A stretch of DNA of 59,113 bases from Peptococcaceae bacterium (GTDB lineage: Bacteria; Bacillota; DSM-12270; Thermacetogeniales; Thermacetogeniaceae), in NCBI GenBank assembly GCA_023249405.1, contig JAHFCR010000015.1, positions 1-59,113 of the forward strand, read 5' to 3'. Numbering within the stretch: position 1 is the first letter of the stretch; every line of letters begins with the position of its first letter. The notes under the pieces are model-generated. The model saw nothing but the letters and a program-made list of their open reading frames with translations, was not told where the DNA came from and did not search any database. The position numbers were made by a program, and so were the translations under genes. Shown piece after piece: positions 1 through 9,390 of this stretch.

Positions 1-1678
1 CGGCGTGGTCGCCCTTATAATCTCCCCTCATCTCCACGTCCAGGTTGCCGCCGGCCATCTCCTTGAGGCAATCGGAGGCCTCGTTGACCGGCATGATCAC
101 TGCATCCAGTGTGGCGTTGACACCTTCGACCACCTTGCGGAATTGTCCCTGATGCTTCGCGGCATCAGCTCTGGTGCCAAGCTTGCCATTTACTGCTTCA
201 TCGGCGAGCATCTCGGTATCCTCTATCAGCGTCTCGATAGCATCCATCATCTTGATGAAGGCCGGCACCAGCTGATCGTTCTCGCTCCTGCGACCAATCT
301 TCTTGAAAGCATCCAGATCGCTGAGATCGCCGTTGCTGATCTTGATCGCCGTTTCCTCTATACGCAGCACGCGTTCCAGCGTCAGGTTGACGGCCTTCTT
401 TAACGCGTCCCAAACACCGGAGTAGTTCTTGTCCATCTTCTGGGTATAATCATTCATGGCCATGCGGTCAAGAACTTCGATCAGTTCGCTCATCGGTGTA
501 GCCACAGATTCGATCAGCCCATCCAGACCATGCACGATGTCGCGGTAGGCTCCCTGAAACAGGTTCTCGTCAGCTCGCTTGGAGAGATCTCCTACCGATA
601 CAGAACCGGTCAGTTCGACAATCTCGTCGATCACACTCTTGATCGATTCGATCAGTTTGATGAAGGCCGGCACCAGAGTGTCGTTCTCGCTTTTCTTCCC
701 GATCTTCTTATAGCTGCCAAGGTCGCTCAGGTCACCATTGCTGATGTTGATAACGACCCCACGAATACTGACCAGTTGGCCTTGAACTTTATTGGTGGCC
801 ATCTTCAGTTCGTTCCAGACGCCCGGGTAATCCTTGGACATCTTCTTGGTAAGATCGTTCAGCGCCATCCTATCCAGGCAGGTCGTCAGATCGCCGAGCG
901 GATCGGCAATGGATTCGATCAGCCCGTTCATATCCTGGATCATTTCTTTATAGGCGCCCTTGAACCTGTCAGTGTCGCCGCGCTTGGTCAGCACGCCTTC
1001 GGATGCCGCACGCACCAGGCTGCTCATCTCTGTGGTAACACCGTTGATCTCGTCGATGCAGTTGTTCAGGTTGTTCTTGATGACGTTGAAGTCACCACTA
1101 TACTCCTCCGTGATCTTTTCGGGGATGTCGCCTTTGCTGATTCGGTCGATATAGCTAGTTGTAAGGCGTAGGGGATTGATAAAATCATCCAGCATCTCGT
1201 TGATGCCATCCACGAGAATCCGGTAATCCCCCTCCGCATTGACCTTAGCCCTGGCCGACAGGTCCCCGGCTCTGGCTTTACCTATCAGTTCGTGGACCGC
1301 CTGCATGGCCAACTTCTGACCTGTCAGATCAATGATCGCCTCGATGGCTCCAGTGATATTACCCTTGGAGTCATAGGCCGGGCTGGGACGAAACTCGAGG
1401 AAATATCTCCTGTTTCTGATCGTGGCCCAGGCCTCGACATAAGTGCTATCACCGGCAGCAAGGGCTCTTTCTACTCCGCTCTTCTCAGATTTAATCAAGG
1501 ATACTAAGGGAATTCCCTCTAACTGCTCCCGCTTCTTTCCTACCAGATCCGCAAAGGCATCGTTGCTATGAACGACTTTTCCTTCCCTATCTACAACAAA
1601 CACGGGTACTTGAAGCGCATCGAACACCGATAAATCTTTTTTACCACTCTTGACGACCGCGTCATTGTCAGCTTCCAT
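1..1678 (-). CDS. Methyl-accepting chemotaxis-type receptor, PAS plus poly-HAMP, 3' end outside window
   Basis: An open frame of 559 codons runs from an ATG at 1678 to the left edge without a stop, so the C-terminal signalling part is missing. Residues about 15-125 look like a PAS domain (VFVVDREGKVVHSNDAF near the start). The rest is a series of HAMP-like helical units in which blocks such as ISNGDLSDL and SENDxLVPAFIK recur about 138 residues apart. No transmembrane segment precedes the PAS domain, so the protein is probably cytosolic. It starts 2 bases after the cheW stop and is the last visible gene of a REC-cheA-cheW-receptor operon, so it likely feeds that CheA. The receptor (MA) domain is inferred from context and architecture, not seen. 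Confidence 0.8.
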   Translation of the reverse strand, partial: MEADNDAVVKSGKKDLSVFDALQVPVFVVDREGKVVHSNDAFADLVGKKREQLEGIPLVSLIKSEKSGVERALAAGDSTYVEAWATIRNRRYFLEFRPSPAYDSKGNITGAIEAIIDLTGQKLAMQAVHELIGKARAGDLSARAKVNAEGDYRILVDGINEMLDDFINPLRLTTSYIDRISKGDIPEKITEEYSGDFNVIKNNLNNCIDEINGVTTEMSSLVRAASEGVLTKRGDTDRFKGAYKEMIQDMNGLIESIADPLGDLTTCLDRMALNDLTKKMSKDYPGVWNELKMATNKVQGQLVSIRGVVINISNGDLSDLGSYKKIGKKSENDTLVPAFIKLIESIKSVIDEIVELTGSVSVGDLSKRADENLFQGAYRDIVHGLDGLIESVATPMSELIEVLDRMAMNDYTQKMDKNYSGVWDALKKAVNLTLERVLRIEETAIKISNGDLSDLDAFKKIGRRSENDQLVPAFIKMMDAIETLIEDTEMLADEAVNGKLGTRADAAKHQGQFRKVVEGVNATLDAVIMPVNEASDCLKEMAGGNLDVEMRGDYKGDHA

Positions 1679-1679
1679 G

Positions 1680-2180
1680 TTATGCACTCTCCTCCTCGTC
1701 ATAAAGTAGTCTATTGGCGTTCAACAGAATCTTTACCTGATCACCGACCTTACCCATACCCTGGATAAACTTGTTGCTCTTCCCCTTCCTCATCTGCGGC
1801 GGGGGCTCGATCGCATCTTTTTGTATATCCAGCACCTCCAGCACCCGGTCAACGATCAGCCCTACCGGCTGCTCGTTGATATTGATCACGATGATGCAGG
1901 TACGGTCATCATAGGAGCGCTCATCAACCCCGAAACGCAACCGGACGTCCATGACCGGGATCACCTTTCCCCGAAGGTTGATCACGCCCTTGATGTAGGA
2001 TGGCATGTCAGGGACCTCAGTAATGCCCTGGATGCCGATGATCTCCGTCACGTACCGGATTTCAATGCCGAAGTCCTCCCTGCTAATGACAAAGGTAAGA
2101 AACTTGTCCTCCTGGGTGTCCTCTTCTCCCCCTTCATCATCCTCAAGCAGGTCGGCATCCAGCCTTTCCTTTTCGGTCAC
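1680..2180 (-). CDS. cheW: CheW-like coupling protein
   Basis: A 166-residue CheW-domain protein that couples receptors to the CheA kinase. The core is typical: LTFVISREDFGIEI, then the hallmark PDMPSYIKGVINLRGKVIPVMD and GLIVDRVLEV. An acidic linker of about 25 residues precedes the domain. The frame could open at a TTG at 2195, but that codon sits inside the ribosome site GGAGGTGA. The GTG at 2180, 5 bases after this site, is the better start. The gene overlaps the end of cheA by 38 bases, which suggests translational coupling, and is followed almost immediately by the receptor gene. Confidence 0.9.
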   Translation of the reverse strand: MTEKERLDADLLEDDEGGEEDTQEDKFLTFVISREDFGIEIRYVTEIIGIQGITEVPDMPSYIKGVINLRGKVIPVMDVRLRFGVDERSYDDRTCIIVININEQPVGLIVDRVLEVLDIQKDAIEPPPQMRKGKSNKFIQGMGKVGDQVKILLNANRLLYDEEESA

Positions 2181-4797
2181 TCTCTTCACCTCCAACGATT
2201 AGTAGCTTGGTCTTTATGGCTAATGCATCATGCTCAACTGAACTGACCAGATCCGCAATGTCCAGGATCATGCTGATCTCACCATCGCCCAGGATGGCGC
2301 AGCCGGAGATTCCTTTGACATGATTCAGGCAGCCTGGCAACCCCTTGATCACGATCTGCTGCTGGCCTAGCAACTCGTCCACAAATAGACAGCATTTACT
2401 ATCGCTGCCTTCGACAACGATCAGAATGCCCTCGTTCAACTGGTGGTGCCGGGGAGGCACCCTATAGAGTTCGTGCAGCCGGAGCACAGGCAACAGCCCT
2501 CCGCGGATACGAACGATTTCCAGGCCGTCGGGAGTGCAGGTAATCTGCCCGGGACTGGGGCGAAACGATTCCTTGACAGAGCTGATCGGAATCGTGTAAC
2601 GATTGGCTCCGACCTTGACCACCATCCCCTCGATAATGGCAAGGGTCAGGGGAATACGGATGGCAAAAATTGTTCCCATCCCTGCCTTGCTCCTAATATC
2701 TACCTTGCCTCTGATCCTCTCGATGTTCCGTTTGACCACATCCATGCCGACGCCTCGTCCTGAGATACTGGAGATCTGCTCGGCAGTAGAAAAACCAGGC
2801 TCGAAAATCAGTCGCCAGAGGTCCTCGTCTTTTATCTCCTCATCCTCGCTCTTGATCAACCCTCTTTCTACGCCCTTTTGAAATATCTTCTGGCGACTCA
2901 AACCCCTCCCGTCGTCTTCCACGGTGATCCACACCTCGCCAGCCGAATGCTTGGCCTCGATAATGACCCGCCCAATCTCCTGTTTACCAGCGGCCAATCT
3001 TTCGGCGGTCTGTTCCAGCCCGTGGTCGACAGCGTTGCGGACAAGGTGTACCAGCGGGTCAGAGATCTGTTCGATGATCGTTTTGTCAACCTCCGTATCC
3101 TCACCGATGATCTCCAGGTTCACCTGTTTGTTCGCCTTTTGGGAGAGATCTCGGACCAGGCGCATCATCTTGCGGAACACCCCTGCCAGGGGAATCATCC
3201 TCATGGACATAGCCACTTCCTGGATCTCCCGTGAAATCTTATCAAGCTGCACCACAGCCTTATTAAAACGGTCATCCTGGCTGGTGTTCAAATCCTGGGA
3301 GTTGGCCACCATTGATTCTGCAATCACCAGTTCCCCCACCAGATCGAGGAGTTTATCCAACCTGTCAATATCCACCCGGATTACCGTTTCCGGTGGCGCC
3401 TGAACAGCGCCAGGCTGGCGCTGTTCAGGCGCCACACCACTGGCCGCGGCATCCTCCACAACAACCGGAGCGCCCATGCCTGCCTTGGCCTCAGGCGCTA
3501 GTTGCAAACCCCTCTCGAGCTCATTAGAACTAAACTTGGGTTCTATACTGATCGTCGTGGCGGGTACACTGAACAGGGCAGGATGATCATCCTTAGGCAC
3601 AGTCTGTGGATGCACATTCCATTGCTCGGTTAGATCAGATTCAAGGATCTTTTCATTAGGCCCTGCAACTTCGAGATCTTCCGCATGAAGTGGTGAATAA
3701 ATTAGTTTTTCATCGCTTTCAAATATTTGCCCATCCTCACTATCGGCCAATTGCTCCAGGCCCTCGCAAATCTGGTCGAAATCAGGTATCTTGCCGTCGT
3801 CACCGCAGTGCATACCGTTTACCTTGCTGCGGACAACGTCAACTACTTTCAGCAGGGCAGATATAGCGACCTCGTCGCCAGCTTTCTCTCCATCCCTAAG
3901 CCTGTCCAGCACGTTTTCAGCCAGATGGCTGATCTTTTCAAGATCGCCGTAGCCAAAGAACCCGGCATTACCCTTAATGCTATGAAAGGCGCGAAAGGCC
4001 TGGCCGGCAGATTCCCTATCCGGCATTTTCTCAAGTTGCAGCAAAGCCGACTCCGCGTCCTCGCTCAGCTCCAGCACTTCTTCGGTAAATCTCCTGGACA
4101 TTTCAGGCGTAATCCTCAGCCCCATTTCATCCAGGTTAGGGGATGGCTTAAAGTTCTCTCCCGCTGGGTACTGAGATTCTGTCTCAAGATCCCCGGGCAG
4201 GAGCATGGATGCACCCTCTGGAGCGCTTTTAACACCGGAAAGAAGTTCATCAAACTCCATGCCCAGATCATCTGGCGTCTCCGGTTCCCGATACGCCCGG
4301 CTGCCGTCGGCCGAGGTCTGGCTTTCCTGCAACCGCAGGCTGTCGTTTTCATCCTCATCATTTATGGCCATAATCACGTGTCTCAGATCATCGATCAGGC
4401 TGGCGGCCATGTCCTCAAATCCATCATCACAAAGTTTGCGCTCTACTACATCAAGTATGTTCCTGATAAAATCAGTGGTACGGCAAAGGAGATCCACATG
4501 GTAGGGTGTGACCGCGGCTTTACCCTTACGGAAAAGGTCCAACAGGGTTTCCGCCTCGTGGGTGACACTGATGATAGTCTGAAAATCAAGGAAGGATGCT
4601 GTTCCTTTCAGCGAGTGAAAGAGACGGAAGATCGTATTCAAGATCTCTTCATCAAGTTTTCCAGAGTCAAACGCGCCTTTTTCCAGATCAATGATCTGGG
4701 GCTCAGCATCATCTAACAGTTCCCGACCCTCGGTCACAAAATCTTTGACCATTTCCATTCTTTCCTCAAGATCGCTGTCCAGATCATTGCCCATCAT
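2143..4797 (-). CDS. cheA: CheA-type histidine kinase with two HPt domains
   Basis: An 884-residue cytosolic CheA homologue. HPt domain 1 lies near residues 12-125 with phospho-acceptor H61 in FHSLKGTASFL. HPt domain 2 lies near 230-350 with H272 in FHSIKGNAGFFGY. A low-complexity linker (about 355-470) follows, then the dimerisation helix, a HATPase domain with the N box HLVRNAVDHG (584-593) and the G box GRGVGMDVV, and a C-terminal CheW-like domain. No P2 CheY-docking domain is apparent. Two HPt domains and an operon with a stand-alone receiver suggest a non-flagellar or branched phosphorelay; no flagellar gene is visible here. The linker holds a perfect 20-bp inverted repeat (3393-3435). 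Confidence 0.93.
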   Translation of the reverse strand: MMGNDLDSDLEERMEMVKDFVTEGRELLDDAEPQIIDLEKGAFDSGKLDEEILNTIFRLFHSLKGTASFLDFQTIISVTHEAETLLDLFRKGKAAVTPYHVDLLCRTTDFIRNILDVVERKLCDDGFEDMAASLIDDLRHVIMAINDEDENDSLRLQESQTSADGSRAYREPETPDDLGMEFDELLSGVKSAPEGASMLLPGDLETESQYPAGENFKPSPNLDEMGLRITPEMSRRFTEEVLELSEDAESALLQLEKMPDRESAGQAFRAFHSIKGNAGFFGYGDLEKISHLAENVLDRLRDGEKAGDEVAISALLKVVDVVRSKVNGMHCGDDGKIPDFDQICEGLEQLADSEDGQIFESDEKLIYSPLHAEDLEVAGPNEKILESDLTEQWNVHPQTVPKDDHPALFSVPATTISIEPKFSSNELERGLQLAPEAKAGMGAPVVVEDAAASGVAPEQRQPGAVQAPPETVIRVDIDRLDKLLDLVGELVIAESMVANSQDLNTSQDDRFNKAVVQLDKISREIQEVAMSMRMIPLAGVFRKMMRLVRDLSQKANKQVNLEIIGEDTEVDKTIIEQISDPLVHLVRNAVDHGLEQTAERLAAGKQEIGRVIIEAKHSAGEVWITVEDDGRGLSRQKIFQKGVERGLIKSEDEEIKDEDLWRLIFEPGFSTAEQISSISGRGVGMDVVKRNIERIRGKVDIRSKAGMGTIFAIRIPLTLAIIEGMVVKVGANRYTIPISSVKESFRPSPGQITCTPDGLEIVRIRGGLLPVLRLHELYRVPPRHHQLNEGILIVVEGSDSKCCLFVDELLGQQQIVIKGLPGCLNHVKGISGCAILGDGEISMILDIADLVSSVEHDALAIKTKLLIVGGEESDRKGKAGCRPA
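3393..3435. repeat. Perfect 20-bp inverted repeat, 3-base loop, inside cheA
   Basis: Positions 3393-3412 are the exact reverse complement of 3416-3435, separated by GGC. The repeat keeps the cheA frame and encodes a Pro/Ala/Gln-rich stretch (APEQRQPGAVQAP) in the linker between the HPt and dimerisation domains. A perfect stem of this length is unexpected by chance in coding DNA. It may be an in-frame palindromic insertion or an extreme mRNA hairpin. Confidence 0.85.
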
Positions 4798-4828
4798 GTG
4801 TTCACATCCTTGCCTGTTGTCTTTTCCT

Positions 4829-5290
4829 CTATGAATCCTTTAATAAACCCAGTAGATCCTCGTAAGCGCTCTTCAGCCGGGCGTATTCCATGGCCAGACG
4901 CGCATGTTCGTTTTCGACCTTTTCCCGGTGCTCGCTTTCCTGCTCGATCCTCTTGATCACCGTCATCAGGTTGGCCAGCTTCAAGGGTTTGCAAAAAAAA
5001 GCGCATGCTTGGTTGTTCATAGCTGCAATAACAGTGTCTATATCCCAGCAGGCAGTAACAATGACCACTTTGGTATCGGAATTACAGCCGCGAATCCGCT
5101 GCAATACCTCAATCCCATTCATGCCGGGCATTTTTAGATCTATAATCGCCACGTCAAAGCCGACCTGCTGGTGTGCTTCCAGGGCCTGCTCAGCCTTGAT
5201 GAACGCATGGCAGACATGTCCGTCTATTTCCAGGGCAGAGGCCAGGCTCTTCAGGCAACCAGGATCATCGTCGATCAGCAAGATGTTCAC
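4829..5290 (-). CDS. Single-domain response regulator with helical tail
   Basis: A 153-residue receiver protein. The acidic pocket is D7-D9 (LLIDDDP), the phospho-acceptor is D51 in IIDLKMPG, the switch residue is T79 (VIVTA) and the conserved lysine is K101 (FCKPL). About 40 Glu/Arg-rich residues after the receiver look like a short coiled coil, and there is no DNA-binding domain. A longer frame opens at 5362, but the GTG at 5290 follows GGAGG by 7 bases and starts exactly at the receiver. It is the first gene of the che-like operon, 31 bases before cheA, so it is the natural phosphoryl acceptor of that kinase. Confidence 0.88.
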   Translation of the reverse strand: MNILLIDDDPGCLKSLASALEIDGHVCHAFIKAEQALEAHQQVGFDVAIIDLKMPGMNGIEVLQRIRGCNSDTKVVIVTACWDIDTVIAAMNNQACAFFCKPLKLANLMTVIKRIEQESEHREKVENEHARLAMEYARLKSAYEDLLGLLKDS

Positions 5291-5389
5291 ATAACGCCCT
5301 CCATGCGCTAAAAGTCTTAAAAAGGTAGATTGCAAGAAACATGCTAGACCTAAAAGAAGCAAAGCGCTGTGCTCCTTTGAACGGCAAAA

Positions 5390-5415
5390 CCCCCTGAAGT
5401 CCAGACAGCAGGGGG
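5390..5415 (-). terminator. Hairpin terminator between two signalling operons
   Basis: CCCCCTG pairs with CAGGGGG across a 12-base loop. On the minus strand TTTT follows the stem. It lies about 130 bases beyond the stop of the sigma54-type activator and upstream of the che-like operon, so it probably ends transcription of the kinase/activator pair. The T run is short, so termination may be leaky. Confidence 0.55.
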
Positions 5416-5543
5416 AATTTTAACATGACACACTAATCTATCAACCTTGATTGAAAAATATTTTCGATGCTAAAATGGCAAATGTGAGTTCTAATCAGGC
5501 AAATATGGCATATATGCAAAAACTGCAAGTAGTTCTATCGGAA

Positions 5544-6968
5544 TTATTTTAAACGATTATAAAGAGTGCGGAGGGGAATGTCGAGATAGTGCGCTGTTTG
5601 CAATTTATTGCCATGGTGCATCTCTAACGCCCTCAGAATGATTTCGTCTATAAAAGGCTTAAGCGGCAAACCATCAGGCGGAAGTACAAAACTAGCGCCC
5701 GGTGTCTCCTCGCAATATGATTGAGAATGGGCTTTCCGCAGCTTCAGGTGCAAGGGTTTTAACTCGGTATCATCATGCATTATCACCGCCCATTCAATCA
5801 CATTTCTCAACTCCCTGATATTGCCGGGCCATTCATATGACAGCAACAAATCAACAGCCGATTTGCTTATAGTTTTAAAGTTTTTCCTTTTTTCTTTGGA
5901 AAACCGGTTCAGGAACATCTCCACCAGAGGAATGATGCCATCTTTGCGCTCCCTTAACGGTGGCAGATAAATACGGGCAACATTGAGCCGATAAAAGAGG
6001 TCTTGCCGAAACTCCCCTCGCTCCACTTTTTGTTCAATATCAACATTAGTGGAGCAAATGATGCGAACATCAGTCTTAAATTTTTTCAGTCCTCCCACCC
6101 GGTAGAATTCCTTTTCCTGAAGAACGCGTAGTAATTTGGCCTGGAGTTCAACGGGGATCTCGGTGATCTCGTCAAAGAAAATCGTGCCTCCCTGAGCCAT
6201 GTCCAGCTTTCCTTTTTGACCCCTGGGAAGGCCACCGGTATAGGCGCCGGCATCGTAACCAAACAATTCGCTCTCAAAAATGCTTGGAGCCAGAGCAGCA
6301 CAGTTCAGGTCAACGAAAGGCAAGGCAACACTCTCCTCGCCATAATGGATATACCTGGCGACCAGTTCCTTACCGGTTCCCGTTTCGCCCTCGATCAGGA
6401 CCGGCATAGAGCGTTCGGCATGAAGCGTCAGCGCTTGCTGATACACCTTTTTCATGGCCTCCGTATAAATGACGATGTCACCCAGGCCAACTATCCGGAA
6501 ATAGGCCTCCTTCAGATGAAGTAATTCCTGCGTGGTTGCTGCAGCCGCCACCCTGACTGCTGATTCAAACCTGTTGGTCAAAAACTCGTTTTCTCTTCTA
6601 AGAACCTGATACTCGGCTGCGCGATCTATAGCGATAACCAACTCCTCGAGCTTGATTGGCTTCTGTAAATAGTCATAGGCGTCGTAACGCATCGCCTCAA
6701 TAGCAGTCTGGAGTTCGCCATATCCAGTCATAAAGATCACACTGGCATCGTGTCCCCCCGGAAGACTGCGCAGCTCGCGCAAGAATTCTATTCCGGACAT
6801 TCCTGGCATTTTGATATCAGTCAATACTATTGAAAACTCTTGCGTCTTAAAGGCTGTCAAGGCAGTTTCACCATTCGAACATTCTGCAATTACATGGCCA
6901 ATCTCCCTCAAAAATGATGATAAGTATGCTCTCCCTCTTTTGTCATCGTCAACGATCAGGATATTCAC
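5544..6968 (-). CDS. Sigma54-type response regulator (NtrC family)
   Basis: A 474-residue regulator: receiver (1-120, phospho-acceptor D51 in LTDIKMPG, lysine in YDYLQKPIK), AAA+ domain (about 165-390, Walker A GETGTGK at 194-200, Walker B GGTIFFDE at 260-267) and a C-terminal Fis-type helix-turn-helix (GNKLQTAHYL..RTLYNRLK). The sigma54-contacting loop, normally GAFTGA, reads GAYTGG at 241-246. Tyr for Phe is tolerated in known activators, but Gly for the final Ala is unusual. The gene starts 26 bases after the REC-PAS histidine kinase and presumably receives its phosphate. It should act at a sigma54 promoter; I could not place one convincingly. Confidence 0.93.
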   Translation of the reverse strand: MNILIVDDDKRGRAYLSSFLREIGHVIAECSNGETALTAFKTQEFSIVLTDIKMPGMSGIEFLRELRSLPGGHDASVIFMTGYGELQTAIEAMRYDAYDYLQKPIKLEELVIAIDRAAEYQVLRRENEFLTNRFESAVRVAAAATTQELLHLKEAYFRIVGLGDIVIYTEAMKKVYQQALTLHAERSMPVLIEGETGTGKELVARYIHYGEESVALPFVDLNCAALAPSIFESELFGYDAGAYTGGLPRGQKGKLDMAQGGTIFFDEITEIPVELQAKLLRVLQEKEFYRVGGLKKFKTDVRIICSTNVDIEQKVERGEFRQDLFYRLNVARIYLPPLRERKDGIIPLVEMFLNRFSKEKRKNFKTISKSAVDLLLSYEWPGNIRELRNVIEWAVIMHDDTELKPLHLKLRKAHSQSYCEETPGASFVLPPDGLPLKPFIDEIILRALEMHHGNKLQTAHYLDIPLRTLYNRLK

Positions 6969-6994
6969 GGCAGAGACACCTTCCCAGGTTTTTC

Positions 6995-9247
6995 TTAGAG
7001 GACTGGCAATAACACCCGAAAAGTTGCCCCGCCCTTTTCGTTGTTGCGAACAACAATATTGCCGTTCAAGTTTTCTACAATCGACTTCACAATCGATAGC
7101 CCGAGGCCCATTGATTTATCGGGATTCTTCGTGCTGTACAGGGGCTCAAAGATCCTGCGGCCTATTCCTGCGTCGATGCCAATCGCGTTGTCTGCCACCT
7201 CGAAAATCACTTTTCGCTCTAATTGGCAAGTAATAATGACGATCTCTTTCTCGTTGCCGCTCACATCATCCAGCGCCTCCATTGCATTGACCAGCAGGTT
7301 GATCACCACTTCTTCCAGGTCGTTTCTTGTGGCCATCACATCCGCCAGGTTAGCAGCAAAATCTTTTTTAATGGTGATTCCATGAGCGGCCAGTTGACTT
7401 CCCAGCAAGTCCAGCGCATCATCAACCGCCTTATTGATGCTACAGGGCACCATCTCCGCGTGCCCGACCTGGGCAAAAGAACGGATGTGTTTGATAATCG
7501 CATTGATGCGGTCTATCTCTTCCGAGATGCTCTGCAATTTTTCCTTGATTTTTTCCGATCCCAGCTCCTTGCCCCGATTAAGCATATATAACATTCCATC
7601 GGCTAACACGGAAATAGAATTCAGCGGCTGGGCAATTTCGTGAACCACACCAGCTGACAGAGCGCTCAAGGAAGACAGCTTATGCATTTGTGCAATCTGC
7701 CCCTGAATGCGCTGCTTCTCTCTTCTAACTTTCTCATTTGCAGTTATATCCTGGAATACTCTTATATAATGTGTCACCTGTCCCTTTTTATCTATAATGG
7801 TGGTGATTGTATAGGCCTCAAAATATTTTACGCCATCCTTGCGAAGCGCCCAGGTCTTACCGCGATACTGGCCAGTCTCTTTGAGCGATCGCCGTAACTC
7901 CTTGGATTTTGTCGGGCCCAAGTGATTGAAAAACAGTAAACTGCGATCATTTCCAATCACTTCTGATTTGCTATATCCGGTTATCGACGTAAAAGCAGGG
8001 TTAATAGAGTCTACCACTCCATCGACGGTGATCACCAAAATACCGGCAGATACATTTTCCAAGACCTCGGCAGCCAGATGAAGCCGATCTTCCGCCTGCC
8101 TCTGTTCCGTGATGTCCAAACCAGTGGCGACAATATATTCTACAGAACGCACATCGTTTAGCAGCACGGTGTTCTTCCATGCAATCAACCGACGGTCGCC
8201 CTTCTTTGTAAGCCAGAAGTTTTCGGTATTATTGGGGTATTTTCCACTGCACAAATCTTTAAAAACCGCCCTGACCCGTTCTTTTTCTTCTGGAACGAGA
8301 ACTAGATCACAGAATGCCTTCCCTTGTACCTCCTTAAAGCTATACCCTGATACTGATTCACAGGTACGGTTGAAGCCGACGATGCGCCCCTCGATATCCA
8401 GTACTAACACCAACGCCCCTGCAGTATCAAGCACCGCGCTGGAAAAAACCCGTTCTCGTTTCAGCGCCGCCTCCGCCATCTTGCTCTGGGTGATGTCGCT
8501 GATAAACGATACGCAGGCAGGTCCATCAGGTAAATCTAACTGCGCCGTCTCGATAAAAGTCGGAAAGGTCGAACCATCCTGTTTTAACCCGACAGTTTCC
8601 AACAACTTGGGCAAAACCTTGCCCAGTTTACGCCTTTCTATTCTTTCTCTTATCTCTTGTCGGTAGTCTGGCGCAATATAGTCAACCAGTGATGTGGTAT
8701 GAATCATAGAGGCATCTTTTAATCCATACATATACAGAAGCGCCTGGTTGGCAAACATGATCGAGTTATCGCGGTATATGATTATGCCCATCGGCGCATT
8801 TTCAAACAGGCTGCGGAAGCGCTCCTCGCTCTGTTCCACAGTTTTCTCAGCCCGCCTGCGCTCCTGTCTAATCGCAGCTTCGCGCAGTTCCCGTTTTATA
8901 GCAGGGACCAGCCTAGACAGATTGTCTTTCAAAACATAGTCATGGGCACCCGCTTTCATGGATTCGACAGCAAGATCCTCGCCGATATTTCCGGATACAA
9001 TTATAAAAGGTAGGTCAAGCCCCTTTTCCTGAAGCAGCCTGAGGGCATCCAGGCCACTGAAGCACGGCATGACATAATCGGAGATCACAAGATCCCACCC
9101 CTGTCCATCAAGGGCGGTGTTCATCGCCTCAGCCGTTTCCACCCTTTCACACAGCAAATCATAACCGCCGCGCTGCAGTTCACGGATCAGCAGCGCGGCG
9201 TCTTCCTCACAATCCTCAACGATCAGTAAACGCAGACCGGCGCTCAT
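6995..9247 (-). CDS. Hybrid histidine kinase, REC-PAS-PAS-PAS-HisKA-HATPase
   Basis: A 750-residue soluble kinase. It begins with a receiver (D57 in LVISDYVMP, lysine in HDYVLKDN), followed by three PAS domains (about 150-270, 275-395, 400-525), a HisKA helix with the acceptor histidine in VVHEIAQPLNSI, and a HATPase domain with NLLVNAMEAL and GLGLSIVKSIVENLNG. The helical region resembles NtrB-like kinases. The start at 9247 has AAGGAG 7 bases upstream; the longer frame from 9286 lacks this. With the sigma54-type activator 26 bases downstream it forms a two-component operon. No membrane segment is present, so the signal is intracellular. Confidence 0.92.
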   Translation of the reverse strand: MSAGLRLLIVEDCEEDAALLIRELQRGGYDLLCERVETAEAMNTALDGQGWDLVISDYVMPCFSGLDALRLLQEKGLDLPFIIVSGNIGEDLAVESMKAGAHDYVLKDNLSRLVPAIKRELREAAIRQERRRAEKTVEQSEERFRSLFENAPMGIIIYRDNSIMFANQALLYMYGLKDASMIHTTSLVDYIAPDYRQEIRERIERRKLGKVLPKLLETVGLKQDGSTFPTFIETAQLDLPDGPACVSFISDITQSKMAEAALKRERVFSSAVLDTAGALVLVLDIEGRIVGFNRTCESVSGYSFKEVQGKAFCDLVLVPEEKERVRAVFKDLCSGKYPNNTENFWLTKKGDRRLIAWKNTVLLNDVRSVEYIVATGLDITEQRQAEDRLHLAAEVLENVSAGILVITVDGVVDSINPAFTSITGYSKSEVIGNDRSLLFFNHLGPTKSKELRRSLKETGQYRGKTWALRKDGVKYFEAYTITTIIDKKGQVTHYIRVFQDITANEKVRREKQRIQGQIAQMHKLSSLSALSAGVVHEIAQPLNSISVLADGMLYMLNRGKELGSEKIKEKLQSISEEIDRINAIIKHIRSFAQVGHAEMVPCSINKAVDDALDLLGSQLAAHGITIKKDFAANLADVMATRNDLEEVVINLLVNAMEALDDVSGNEKEIVIITCQLERKVIFEVADNAIGIDAGIGRRIFEPLYSTKNPDKSMGLGLSIVKSIVENLNGNIVVRNNEKGGATFRVLLPVL

Positions 9248-9390
9248 CCCCGTTCTCCTTTCTATAAACAGAATGCTTAGCCTCAAACAGGGTTCGTCTT
9301 CTCCTACTTGAAAGTTATCGGGAAAGCTTCCTTAGCAGGCTTTAGTTCCAACCAAAGTTTAGTTGGCCCGATCGCGCCCGGGTGCCCGGC

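Noticed and set aside
530-1171. A 213-codon plus-strand frame opposite the receptor gene
   Set aside because: The minus strand encodes continuous HAMP-like sequence through the same interval; the plus frame shows no family features.
3727-4716. A 329-codon plus-strand frame opposite cheA
   Set aside because: It is antisense to clear HPt domain coding sequence, has no ribosome site and no protein-like domain.
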